DNA of 17,967 nucleotides, from positions 1-17,967 of the forward strand of contig JAFMJA010000023.1 in the NCBI GenBank assembly GCA_017853735.1, written 5' to 3'. The notes under the pieces are model-generated. The model worked only from the letters and a program-made list of their open reading frames with translations. It was not told where the DNA came from and searched no databases. Both the position numbers and the translations under genes were made by a program. Below, in pieces: positions 7,032 through 13,935 of the stretch; the stretch's first letter is position 1, and each line of letters starts with the position of its first letter. The DNA is from Burkholderiaceae bacterium. Lineage in GTDB: Bacteria > Pseudomonadota > Gammaproteobacteria > Burkholderiales > Burkholderiaceae_C.

Positions 7032-7949
7032 ATGGACACTCCCGACAAACCTCCTCTTCCGGACTCTGCGCCCTGCCCCGCCTGTGTGCTGGTCTTCAAT
7101 GCCAATGACCCCAGCGGCGCAGGTGGCCTGGCCAGCGACACCACGGCAATCGCCTCGGTGGGAGCGCATGCCTTGCCGGTGATCACCGGCACCTACGCGC
7201 GCGACACCGCCAGCATTTTTGAGCACTTTGCCCTGGAAGAGGAAGTGGTTGCAGAACAGGCGCGCACCCTGCTGGAAGATGTGAGTGTCAGCGTGATCAA
7301 GGTTGGCTTTGCCGGCACGCCGGAAAACCTCAGCGCCATTGCGGAAATTGCCACCGACTATGCCGACGTTCCCCTGATCGCCTATATGCCCGACCTGTCG
7401 TGGTGGGAAGAGGTGCAGATTGATCTTTACCAGGACGCTTTTCGCGAACTGATCCTGCCCCAGACCAGCATTCTCCAGGGCAATCACAGCACGCTATGGC
7501 GCTGGCTGCTGCCCGACTGGAGCTCGGAAAAACCACCAACAGCGCGCGATCTGGCCCGAGCCGCCTCGGAGTTTGGCGTGCCCTATACACTGGTCACTGG
7601 TGTCCCCGCCCCGGATCAGCATGTGGAGAATTTTCTGGCCAGCCCGCAGACCAATCTGCGCAGCGAGAAGTTCGAGCGCTTTGACGCCACTTTTTCTGGC
7701 GCGGGTGATACCCTGTCGGCCGCACTGGCCGCCTTGCTCGCCAGCGGCTGCGAGCTGACCGATGCCTTCTCCGAGGCGCTGGGCTATCTGGACCGCTGCC
7801 TGGACCACGGCTTTCGTCCGGGCATGGGCCATGTGCTGCCGGATCGATTGTTCTGGGCCCAATCGGTTAGCGAAGACGAGGCCGGCGATGGGGCAGATTC
7901 ATCCACCGATCCAAGCTTGCAATTTCCACCACATGACACACAACATTGA
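7032..7949 (+). CDS. thiD: ThiD-family hydroxymethylpyrimidine/phosphomethylpyrimidine kinase (divergent)
   Basis: The protein is a ribokinase-fold kinase most like ThiD, which phosphorylates HMP-P to HMP-PP for thiamine synthesis. The N-terminal substrate block reads NANDPSGAGGLASD (23-36), a variant of the usual GSDPSGGAGIQAD. ITGTYARDT at 51-59 corresponds to the usual T-x-QNT segment with Arg-Asp replacing Gln-Asn. The anion-hole helix reads FSGAGDTLSAAL (221-232), with Asp226 where ThiD proteins normally have the catalytic Cys of GTGCTLS. I recall close relatives of this form in Burkholderiales annotated as bifunctional kinases. The ATG at 7032 gives 305 residues; the longer reading from 6939 adds a tail without family features. 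Its last 17 bases overlap hemL. The substrate is therefore likely HMP-P but not proven. Confidence 0.82.
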   Translation: MDTPDKPPLPDSAPCPACVLVFNANDPSGAGGLASDTTAIASVGAHALPVITGTYARDTASIFEHFALEEEVVAEQARTLLEDVSVSVIKVGFAGTPENLSAIAEIATDYADVPLIAYMPDLSWWEEVQIDLYQDAFRELILPQTSILQGNHSTLWRWLLPDWSSEKPPTARDLARAASEFGVPYTLVTGVPAPDQHVENFLASPQTNLRSEKFERFDATFSGAGDTLSAALAALLASGCELTDAFSEALGYLDRCLDHGFRPGMGHVLPDRLFWAQSVSEDEAGDGADSSTDPSLQFPPHDTQH

Positions 7950-9246
7950 CCACAACAACACCTTTTTTGAGCGCGCCAGGCTCGTCATTCCTGGTGGCGT
8001 CAATTCGCCGGTACGCGCCTTTCGCGCAGTCGGTGGCACCCCGCGCTTTATCCAACGCGCCCAGGGCGCCCATTTCTGGGACGCCAACGGCCGCAAGTAC
8101 ATCGATTACATCGGCTCCTGGGGGCCGATGATCCTGGGTCACGGCCACCCTGACGTGGTCGAAGCCGTACAGAAGGCGGTAACTCAGGGCTTCTCATTTG
8201 GTGCACCGACCGAGCGTGAAATCGAGCTGGCCGAGGAAATTCTGAAACACCTGCCCTCGATGGAAATGCTGCGCCTGGTCAGCTCCGGCACTGAAGCTGG
8301 CATGAGCGCCATCCGGCTGGCGCGCGGCGCTACCGGACGCAGCAAGATCATCAAGTTCGAAGGCTGCTACCACGGCCATGCCGATGCGCTGCTGGTCAAG
8401 GCGGGCTCGGGCTTGGCCACATTTGGCAATCCGACCAGCGCAGGTGTTCCACCTGAGGTGGTGCAACACACCTTGGTACTCGAATACAACAACCTGGAAC
8501 AACTCGAAGAAGCATTTAATCTGTACGGCAAGGAAATCGCTTGCCTGATGATGGAGCCGATCGCTGGCAATATGAATTTTGTTCGCGCCAGCGTGCCCTT
8601 CATGCAACGCTGTCGTGAGTTGTGCACCCAGCATGGTGCCCTGCTGGTATTCGATGAGGTGATGACTGGCTTTCGCGTGGCCCTGGGTGGCGCACAAGAG
8701 ATATATGCCAAGGCCATCCCCGGCTTCAGACCTGACCTGACTGTGCTGGGCAAAGTGATCGGTGGTGGCATGCCTTTGGCAGCCTTTGGTGGCCCACGCG
8801 CCATCATGGAACTGATGTCTCCGGTGGGCCCGGTCTATCAGGCCGGCACGCTTTCGGGCAATCCGATTGCCACTGCTTGCGGTCTGGCCACCCTGCGTGA
8901 AATCGTCAAGCCCGGTTTCTTCGAAGAACTCTCGGCCAAAACCCGCAAGCTAATGGACAGCCTCAAGAAAGCCGCCGCAAATGAAGGCGTGGCCTTCAGC
9001 GTAGACAGTGAAGGCGGCATGTTCGGCTTCTTCCTCTTGCCCAGGCTGCCGCAAAACTATGGTCAGGTCTTGAAGACCGAAGGGGCCAAGTTCAACCAGC
9101 TTTTTCACGGACTGCTGGACCGCGGCGTCTATATCGCGCCGGCGCTGTACGAAGCTGGCTTCGTCAGCGCGGCACACAGCGAGGAAGACATCGAAGTCAC
9201 GATTGCCGCAGCCCAGCATGTATTCAAGTCACTTCGACCTGCCTGA
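7933..9246 (+). CDS. hemL: Glutamate-1-semialdehyde 2,1-aminomutase
   Basis: HemL is a PLP-dependent mutase that turns glutamate-1-semialdehyde into 5-aminolevulinate, the C5-pathway precursor of haem. The protein has 437 residues and begins with the family's FFERARLVIPGGVNSPVRAF (11-30). It has SSGTEA (117-122), GCYHGHAD (144-151), the cofactor Asp in LVFDEVMTGFR (238-248) and the Schiff-base lysine in VLGKVIGGGMP (K274). The ATG at 7933 is chosen because family similarity starts there; the frame stays open upstream over thiD but gives an unrelated tail. No clear ribosome binding site precedes it and it overlaps the thiD-like gene by 17 nt, so translation is probably coupled. It is convergent with purH, and an inverted repeat lies between them. 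Confidence 0.97.
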   Translation: MTHNIDHNNTFFERARLVIPGGVNSPVRAFRAVGGTPRFIQRAQGAHFWDANGRKYIDYIGSWGPMILGHGHPDVVEAVQKAVTQGFSFGAPTEREIELAEEILKHLPSMEMLRLVSSGTEAGMSAIRLARGATGRSKIIKFEGCYHGHADALLVKAGSGLATFGNPTSAGVPPEVVQHTLVLEYNNLEQLEEAFNLYGKEIACLMMEPIAGNMNFVRASVPFMQRCRELCTQHGALLVFDEVMTGFRVALGGAQEIYAKAIPGFRPDLTVLGKVIGGGMPLAAFGGPRAIMELMSPVGPVYQAGTLSGNPIATACGLATLREIVKPGFFEELSAKTRKLMDSLKKAAANEGVAFSVDSEGGMFGFFLLPRLPQNYGQVLKTEGAKFNQLFHGLLDRGVYIAPALYEAGFVSAAHSEEDIEVTIAAAQHVFKSLRPA

Positions 9247-9268
9247 AGTAGGGCTGCGGGTGCCGAAC

Positions 9269-9324
9269 TGTGCGCTGAGTTTTGACTGCGCATCGTAGAT
9301 AAAAGTTCAACGCTCAGCCGCACA
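9269..9324. repeat. Imperfect inverted repeat between convergent hemL and purH
   Basis: TGTGCGCTGAG at 9269-9279 pairs with CTCAGCCGCACA at 9313-9324 with a single bulged C. The pairing continues inward through TTGAC/GTTCAA with mismatches, leaving a loop of about 16 bases. The position between two gene ends suggests a bidirectional terminator or 3'-end-protecting hairpin. Neither side carries a clear T-run, so it is not a textbook Rho-independent terminator. Confidence 0.45.
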
Positions 9325-9370
9325 CTCTTGAACACTCCACCTACCAGTGAAGCAAGGGTGAAAACGCAGC

Positions 9371-10951
9371 TCAGTGGCGAAAGTGGCGCACACCGGAAAA
9401 CACCATCGCCACGCCTTGCTCGTTGGCCGCGTCAATCACTTCCTGATCGCGCATGGAGCCGCCGGGCTGGATGATGCAGGTCGCCCCTGCGGCCACCACC
9501 ACATCCAGACCATCCCGGAAGGGAAAGAAGGCATCGCTGGCCACCACGGTGTCTTTCAATGACAACTTGGCATGCTCGGCCTTGATGCTGGCAATCCGAG
9601 CAGAATCAAGGCGACTCATCTGACCGGCGCCCACACCCATGGTCATGCCATCTTTGCAGAAGACGATTGCATTGCTCTTCACATATTGGGCGACTTTCCA
9701 GGCGAACAACAAGTCCTGTAATTGAAGCGCCGTAGGCTGTCGCTTGGTCACAACCTTGAGATCTGACAAGGTGAGCACATGATTGTCTGAGCTCTGAATC
9801 AGCAAGCCCGAGCCAACACGCTTGATGTCGGTCGCATTGCGTGATGCACCGATATCTTTTGGCAGTGCGATCTTGAGAATTCGCACATTCGCCTTCGATT
9901 TGAATATTGCCAAGGCCTCAGGCGTGAAGTCTGGCGCCATCAGCACCTCGACGAACTGTTGGCTCACTGCCTGGGCAGCAGCCTGGTCGACCTCGCGGTT
10001 GAAGGCGATGATGCCGCCAAAGGCCGAGGTGGGGTCGGTTTGAAAGGCCTTGCTGTAGGCCTGCAGCGGGTCATTGCCGACCGCCACGCCGCAGGGGTTG
10101 GCGTGTTTGACGATGACACAAGCCGGTGCGTCAAAACTCTTGACGCACTCCCAGGCAGCATCGGCATCAGCGATATTGTTGTAGCTCAGCTCCTTGCCCT
10201 GCAACTGAACACCCGTGACCAGGGAGCCGGGCGAAGGGTGAAGATCCCGATAAAAGGCCGCTCGCTGGTGCGGATTTTCACCATAGCGCAGGTCCTGCAG
10301 CTTGATGAACTGGCCATTGGTCTGAACCGGAAATTCATTCCGCACAGGCTTGGCACTGGATCTGCTGGCCTCGAAATCGATCGAGGACAGGTAATCACTG
10401 ATTGCACCATCGTACTGACTGATTCGGTTGAATGCCGCCACAGAAAGCTCAAAGCGCAACTTATGCGAAAGCTTGCCATTCAACTGGAGCTCGTTCAGCA
10501 CCGCAGCGTACTGTGAGGCATCGGTCAGCACGCCCACATCTTTCCAGTTCTTAGCCGCACTGCGCACCATAGCCGGGCCGCCGATGTCGATGTTCTCGAT
10601 CGCATCCTCCAGGGTGCAATCTGTCCTGGCCACAGTCGCCTCAAAGGGATAGAGGTTGACCACCAGCAGGTCGATGGTGTCGATGCCGTGGGCCTTGAGT
10701 GCCGCCATATGCTCCGGCAGGTCGCGTCGCGCCAGCAGGCCGCCATGCACCTTGGGATGCAGGGTCTTGACTCGACCATCCAGCATTTCAGGAAAGGCGG
10801 TCAGCTCAGCCACCTCGGTCACCGGCAGGCCCTGATCTGCCAACAACTTGGCCGTGCCCCCTGTGGAGATGAGCCGGACACCCAGCGCATGCAAGGAGCG
10901 GGCAAATTCGACAATACCCGTCTTGTCGGAAACGGAAATCAGCGCATTCAT
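9371..10951 (-). CDS. purH: Bifunctional AICAR formyltransferase / IMP cyclohydrolase
   Basis: PurH carries out the last two steps of de novo purine synthesis: formylation of AICAR with 10-formyl-THF, then ring closure to IMP. The 526-residue protein starts with the MGS-like cyclohydrolase domain (ALISVSDK at 3-10, STGGTAK at 29-35, GRVKTLHPKVHGG at 59-71). It continues into the formyltransferase domain with RYGENPHQ (222-229) and the catalytic Lys-His pair in VKHANPCG (K282, H283). The C-terminal FFPFRDG and the terminal FRH are also typical. An AGGAA ribosome binding site four bases before the ATG fixes the start. It follows fis after a 50-nt gap, so dusB, fis and purH probably form one transcript. 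Confidence 0.98.
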   Translation of the reverse strand: MNALISVSDKTGIVEFARSLHALGVRLISTGGTAKLLADQGLPVTEVAELTAFPEMLDGRVKTLHPKVHGGLLARRDLPEHMAALKAHGIDTIDLLVVNLYPFEATVARTDCTLEDAIENIDIGGPAMVRSAAKNWKDVGVLTDASQYAAVLNELQLNGKLSHKLRFELSVAAFNRISQYDGAISDYLSSIDFEASRSSAKPVRNEFPVQTNGQFIKLQDLRYGENPHQRAAFYRDLHPSPGSLVTGVQLQGKELSYNNIADADAAWECVKSFDAPACVIVKHANPCGVAVGNDPLQAYSKAFQTDPTSAFGGIIAFNREVDQAAAQAVSQQFVEVLMAPDFTPEALAIFKSKANVRILKIALPKDIGASRNATDIKRVGSGLLIQSSDNHVLTLSDLKVVTKRQPTALQLQDLLFAWKVAQYVKSNAIVFCKDGMTMGVGAGQMSRLDSARIASIKAEHAKLSLKDTVVASDAFFPFRDGLDVVVAAGATCIIQPGGSMRDQEVIDAANEQGVAMVFSGVRHFRH

Positions 10952-11001
10952 GGGGTTCCTGGACTAGGTCAACGAAGGAAATCGGGGCACATTCGCGTCA
11001 T

Positions 11002-11238
11002 TTACTTCAACAGTTTGTGCTCAAGCAGCTTTTTGCGCAATGTGTTGCGATTCAGGCCCAGCCACATCGCAGCGCGCGACTGGTTTTGATCCGCATGCTG
11101 CATCACCACTTCCAGCAACGGCCTCTCTGCGATGCGCACCACCATGTCGTACATTCCGTCCGGTTCGGCGCCGCGCAAATCCCTGAAGTACACCTCCAGG
11201 CTAGAGCGAACAACTTCTTCAATCTGTTTTTTACTCAT
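11002..11238 (-). CDS. fis: Fis family nucleoid-associated DNA-binding protein
   Basis: Fis bends DNA and acts as a global regulator of growth-phase-dependent genes, and as a cofactor in site-specific recombination. The 78-residue product has the C-terminal helix-turn-helix NQSRAAMWLGLNRNTLRKKL (52-71), nearly identical in pattern to enterobacterial Fis. The N-terminal part is shorter than the 98 residues of E. coli Fis, which is normal for betaproteobacteria. The start overlaps the dusB stop as ATGA, the classic dusB-fis arrangement. In enterobacteria, Fis represses its own operon at the dusB promoter. A candidate site is described at 12360-12374. Confidence 0.96.
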   Translation of the reverse strand: MSKKQIEEVVRSSLEVYFRDLRGAEPDGMYDMVVRIAERPLLEVVMQHADQNQSRAAMWLGLNRNTLRKKLLEHKLLK

Positions 11239-12281
11239 GGGCTCAATTCCAGAAGCTCTTCAGGTTGATGATTCAATCCAGGATGAGCGGGCAAGCGGTC
11301 CATGCGCAAGCCCAATTCATCAAAAAAATCCGCGACCGCCTGCGACTGCGCCACACAATCGTCCAGGGTGTTCATACGGCCCCGAAAATCCAGCCCTCCC
11401 GGCAGGGATTTGACATACCAGCCAATATGCTTGCGCGCGCTGCGCACACCGCTGTATTCACCATACAGACCATAATGGTCTTGCAGGTGGTCGAGCAACA
11501 GGCGCTTGACCTCGGCCACCAAGGGAGGGGCCAAATGCTGGCCGGTGGCCAGGTAGTGACCGATCTCGCGAAAGATCCATGGCCGGCCCTGAGCGGCTCG
11601 GCCGATCATCAGCGCGTCAGCGCCGGTGGCGCGCAAGACAGCCAGCGCTTTTTCGGGCGAATCAATGTCGCCATTAGCCACCACAGGAATAGACAACGCG
11701 GCCTTGACTGCAGCAATCGTGTCGTACTCGGCCTGGCCGCCATAGCCTTGTTCACGGGTGCGGCCGTGCACAGTCACCATTTGCACACCTGCGGCTTCTG
11801 CAGCACGGGCCAGGGACACCGCATTTTTGTGCGACTGACACCAGCCAGTACGCATCTTGAGGGTGACCGGCACGCGACGAGGCGCACAAGCCCCCACCAC
11901 CGCCTCGATGATGCGCAAAGCCAGGCCTTCATCCTGCATCAATGCCGAGCCGGCCCACTTGTTGCAGACTTTTTTAGCCGGGCAACCCATATTGATGTCG
12001 ATGATCTGTGCCCCCCGATCGATATTGTGGAGCGCCGCCTCGGCCATCATGCCCTCATCCGTGCCCGCAATCTGCACCGCAATGGGTCCAACTTCTCCTT
12101 CATGGTTGGCACGGCGTGAGGTCTTGAGACTGTCCCACAAATCTTTGCGCGAAGTGACCATTTCACTCACTGCATAACCCGCACCCAAGGCCTTGCACAA
12201 GCGTCGAAACGGACGATCGGTCACGCCGGCCATCGGGGCCGCCATTAAGGCGTTTGGCAATTCAAACGGACCGATTTTCAT
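11235..12281 (-). CDS. dusB: tRNA-dihydrouridine synthase B
   Basis: DusB is an FMN enzyme that reduces uridine to dihydrouridine in the tRNA D-loop, using NADPH. The 348-residue protein shows the FMN-barrel start APMAGVTDRPFR (15-26), AVQIAGTD (68-75), and INMGCPAKKV (96-105) with the catalytic cysteine at C100. K141 lies in TLKMRTGW, and VHGRTREQ and NGDI are on the phosphate-binding side. The GCPAKKV...AGSAL block is typical of DusB rather than DusA or DusC. No strong ribosome binding site is visible at the ATG. It leads the dusB-fis-purH transcript and is divergent from the YqaA-type gene, with about 144 nt between the starts. Confidence 0.96.
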   Translation of the reverse strand: MKIGPFELPNALMAAPMAGVTDRPFRRLCKALGAGYAVSEMVTSRKDLWDSLKTSRRANHEGEVGPIAVQIAGTDEGMMAEAALHNIDRGAQIIDINMGCPAKKVCNKWAGSALMQDEGLALRIIEAVVGACAPRRVPVTLKMRTGWCQSHKNAVSLARAAEAAGVQMVTVHGRTREQGYGGQAEYDTIAAVKAALSIPVVANGDIDSPEKALAVLRATGADALMIGRAAQGRPWIFREIGHYLATGQHLAPPLVAEVKRLLLDHLQDHYGLYGEYSGVRSARKHIGWYVKSLPGGLDFRGRMNTLDDCVAQSQAVADFFDELGLRMDRLPAHPGLNHQPEELLELSP

Positions 12282-12350
12282 GACCAGGGGTTTGTAAGTA
12301 GGGCGCGCAAGTTGCGAAGGTGCCGTGGAACGAGGGACTGCGGGGGAGCT

Positions 12351-12385
12351 ATTCTATCTGCACAAAATTTCAGCAATTGAAATTT
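12351..12385 (-). promoter_or_regulatory. Candidate dusB promoter region with inverted repeat and possible Fis site
   Basis: On the minus strand a TAGAAT hexamer (12356-12351) is a possible -10 box, about 70 nt before dusB. No good -35 is visible. Just upstream lies a perfect 8-bp inverted repeat, AAATTTCA (12365-12372) and TGAAATTT (12378-12385), with a 5-base spacer. The 15-mer GCTGAAATTTTGTGC (12374-12360) fits the degenerate Fis core. It has G and C at the ends, an A/T centre and the Y-R steps, with a single mismatch at position 4. Fis autorepression at this place is known in enterobacteria; here it is inference from sequence only. Confidence 0.35.
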
Positions 12386-12425
12386 CGTGGCGGGCTGGAA
12401 GACTCGTGCATATACTGGGTCTGTA

Positions 12426-12908
12426 ATGGAAGCCTGGATTCATGACTTGCTGGTTCAACTGGCGCTGCCCAAGTTTGGCCTGAGCACGCTTTTCATCATT
12501 GCATTCATATCCGCAACACTCTTACCGATGGGGTCGGAACCGGCACTGTTTGGACTGGTCAAGCTCAACCCCGAGCTGTTTTGGCCGGCAGTGCTGGTGG
12601 CCACCGCCGGCAACACCCTGGGGGGAGCGGTCACCTGGGCCATGGGCCTGGGTTCGCATGAACTGGTGAACAAGGTGCGCCAATCCGAAACCCATGTGCG
12701 CGCCCTAGCTTGGCTGGAGCGCATCGGCCCCAAAGCTTGCCTGCTGAGCTGGCTGCCCATCATCGGCGACCCCCTGTGTGCGGTGGCGGGCTGGCTGAAG
12801 CTGCCCTTCTGGCCTTGCCTGCTCTACATGGCGATCGGCAAGCTGGCGCGCTACATCACCATGACAGCCGCCTTGCTTTGGCTGTTCCCGGGCGGGCTGA
12901 ACTACTGA
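12426..12908 (+). CDS. yqaA: YqaA-type DedA/VTT domain membrane protein
   Basis: The 160-residue product is a small integral membrane protein of the DedA/SNARE-associated (VTT) superfamily, closest in pattern to E. coli YqaA. It has FISATLLPMGSEPALFGL (27-44), GNTLGGAVTWAMG (62-74) and WLPIIGDPLCAVAGWLKL (109-126), with four or so hydrophobic segments. Members are linked to lipid carrier movement and envelope homeostasis; the role of YqaA itself is not known. The ATG at 12426 starts the family-like region. A GTG at 12387 adds 13 residues with no clear meaning. A TATACT hexamer at 12411-12416 could be a -10 box only nine bases before the ATG, which would give an almost leaderless mRNA, but no -35 supports it. 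Confidence 0.9.
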   Translation: MEAWIHDLLVQLALPKFGLSTLFIIAFISATLLPMGSEPALFGLVKLNPELFWPAVLVATAGNTLGGAVTWAMGLGSHELVNKVRQSETHVRALAWLERIGPKACLLSWLPIIGDPLCAVAGWLKLPFWPCLLYMAIGKLARYITMTAALLWLFPGGLNY

Positions 12909-12938
12909 AAATCGCGGACTTCGCTACGGATCTGCATT

Positions 12939-13892
12939 TCACAGGTTGCCGATGAAATCGACCATGCGTTTGCGTTGTGCCGCGTTGGGCAGGCGCCCTC
13001 GGCCAGCGTCCAGGTTGTCAATCATGTGCGACACCCGATCGACACCTGGAATGACCAGATTGACCTCTTCCCGCCCCAGCAGATACTTGAGAAAAAACTG
13101 TCCCCAGCTCACCGCGTCGAATTCCCGGGCCCAGTCAGGAACCTGCTTGCCCGATACCGCCTTGAAAAGTGCCGCCCGGGCAAAGGGCAGATTGCACATG
13201 ACGGCGGTGCCGGTTTCGGCAGCCACAGCGAGCAATTTCTCTTCGACACTGCGCTGAGCCATCGAATAATTGATCTGGATAAAGTCGAGTTTTTCCTTCT
13301 GCAGCAATTCGATCAGGCGGGGATTGGCCTGTGCCTGGTTCTGCGAGTGGGTCACCCCGATATAGCGGCAAATACCCTGTTGCTTCCACTCCCGGAGCAC
13401 GGCGAGATGATCAGCCGCCTCATTGGGAGGCACAAACCCGATGTTGTGGCGCAGCATCAGTTCGACCTTGTCGGTGCGTAACCGGCGCAGAGATTCCCTC
13501 ATCTCTGCAATTGCGCCCTCTTGTCCGGTGCGACTGAATTTGGTGGAAACAAAAGCACGATCGCGTGCCTTCATCTCCTCGAGCAAACTTCCCAAGGTGG
13601 CCTCAGCCGGTCCATACGATGGCGCCGTGTCGATGGTGCGTGCGCCAGCATCAAACAAGGCTCGCAGAACGGCGATGCGAACTGCACGCTTTTCGGCATC
13701 ATCGCCAATGTCCAGCACAAACTGGGTGCCCATGCCAATCACCGGCATGTCCTCACCAGTGCGTGGGATTTTGCGCATGATCAGTTTCGAGGCAACAGTT
13801 GACTGCGCAGCAAACGGCCAAAGCGCGCCCGCGCCGACTGCAGCGCCCAGCTCAAACAGTCCGCGACGGGTTTGGCGTTGAGAGAAGTTCAT
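12939..13892 (-). CDS. Aldo/keto reductase with a probable twin-arginine signal peptide
   Basis: The 317-residue protein belongs to the aldo/keto reductase family. The catalytic tetrad can be placed: D88 (TIDTAP), Y93 (PSYG), K118 (VSTKFS) and H149 (LRHNIG). Further barrel motifs are YIGVTHSQ and FIQINYSM. The N-terminus QTRRGLFELGAAVGAGALW (7-25) carries a twin-arginine pair followed by a hydrophobic stretch, with a possible cleavage site near AAQST. This fits export of the folded enzyme by the Tat system. The ATG at 13892 places this signal at the very N-terminus; a longer frame to 14249 runs antisense-like over the transporter gene and is rejected. It lies 43 nt after the transporter gene and is probably co-transcribed. 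Substrate and cofactor preference are unknown. Confidence 0.88.
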   Translation of the reverse strand: MNFSQRQTRRGLFELGAAVGAGALWPFAAQSTVASKLIMRKIPRTGEDMPVIGMGTQFVLDIGDDAEKRAVRIAVLRALFDAGARTIDTAPSYGPAEATLGSLLEEMKARDRAFVSTKFSRTGQEGAIAEMRESLRRLRTDKVELMLRHNIGFVPPNEAADHLAVLREWKQQGICRYIGVTHSQNQAQANPRLIELLQKEKLDFIQINYSMAQRSVEEKLLAVAAETGTAVMCNLPFARAALFKAVSGKQVPDWAREFDAVSWGQFFLKYLLGREEVNLVIPGVDRVSHMIDNLDAGRGRLPNAAQRKRMVDFIGNL

Positions 13893-13935
13893 GGCATGTC
13901 TTCTAATAAGAAATCCAGCTGGCAAAGATCCAGAG

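Noticed and set aside
7762..7932. N-terminal extension of hemL to 494 residues
   Set aside because: It runs over the 3' end of the thiD-like gene in another frame and has no resemblance to HemL; the family's own N-terminus begins just after the ATG at 7933.
11265..12119. 284-codon open frame on the plus strand across dusB
   Set aside because: Antisense to a complete dusB with all catalytic motifs. No recognisable domain and no ribosome binding site.
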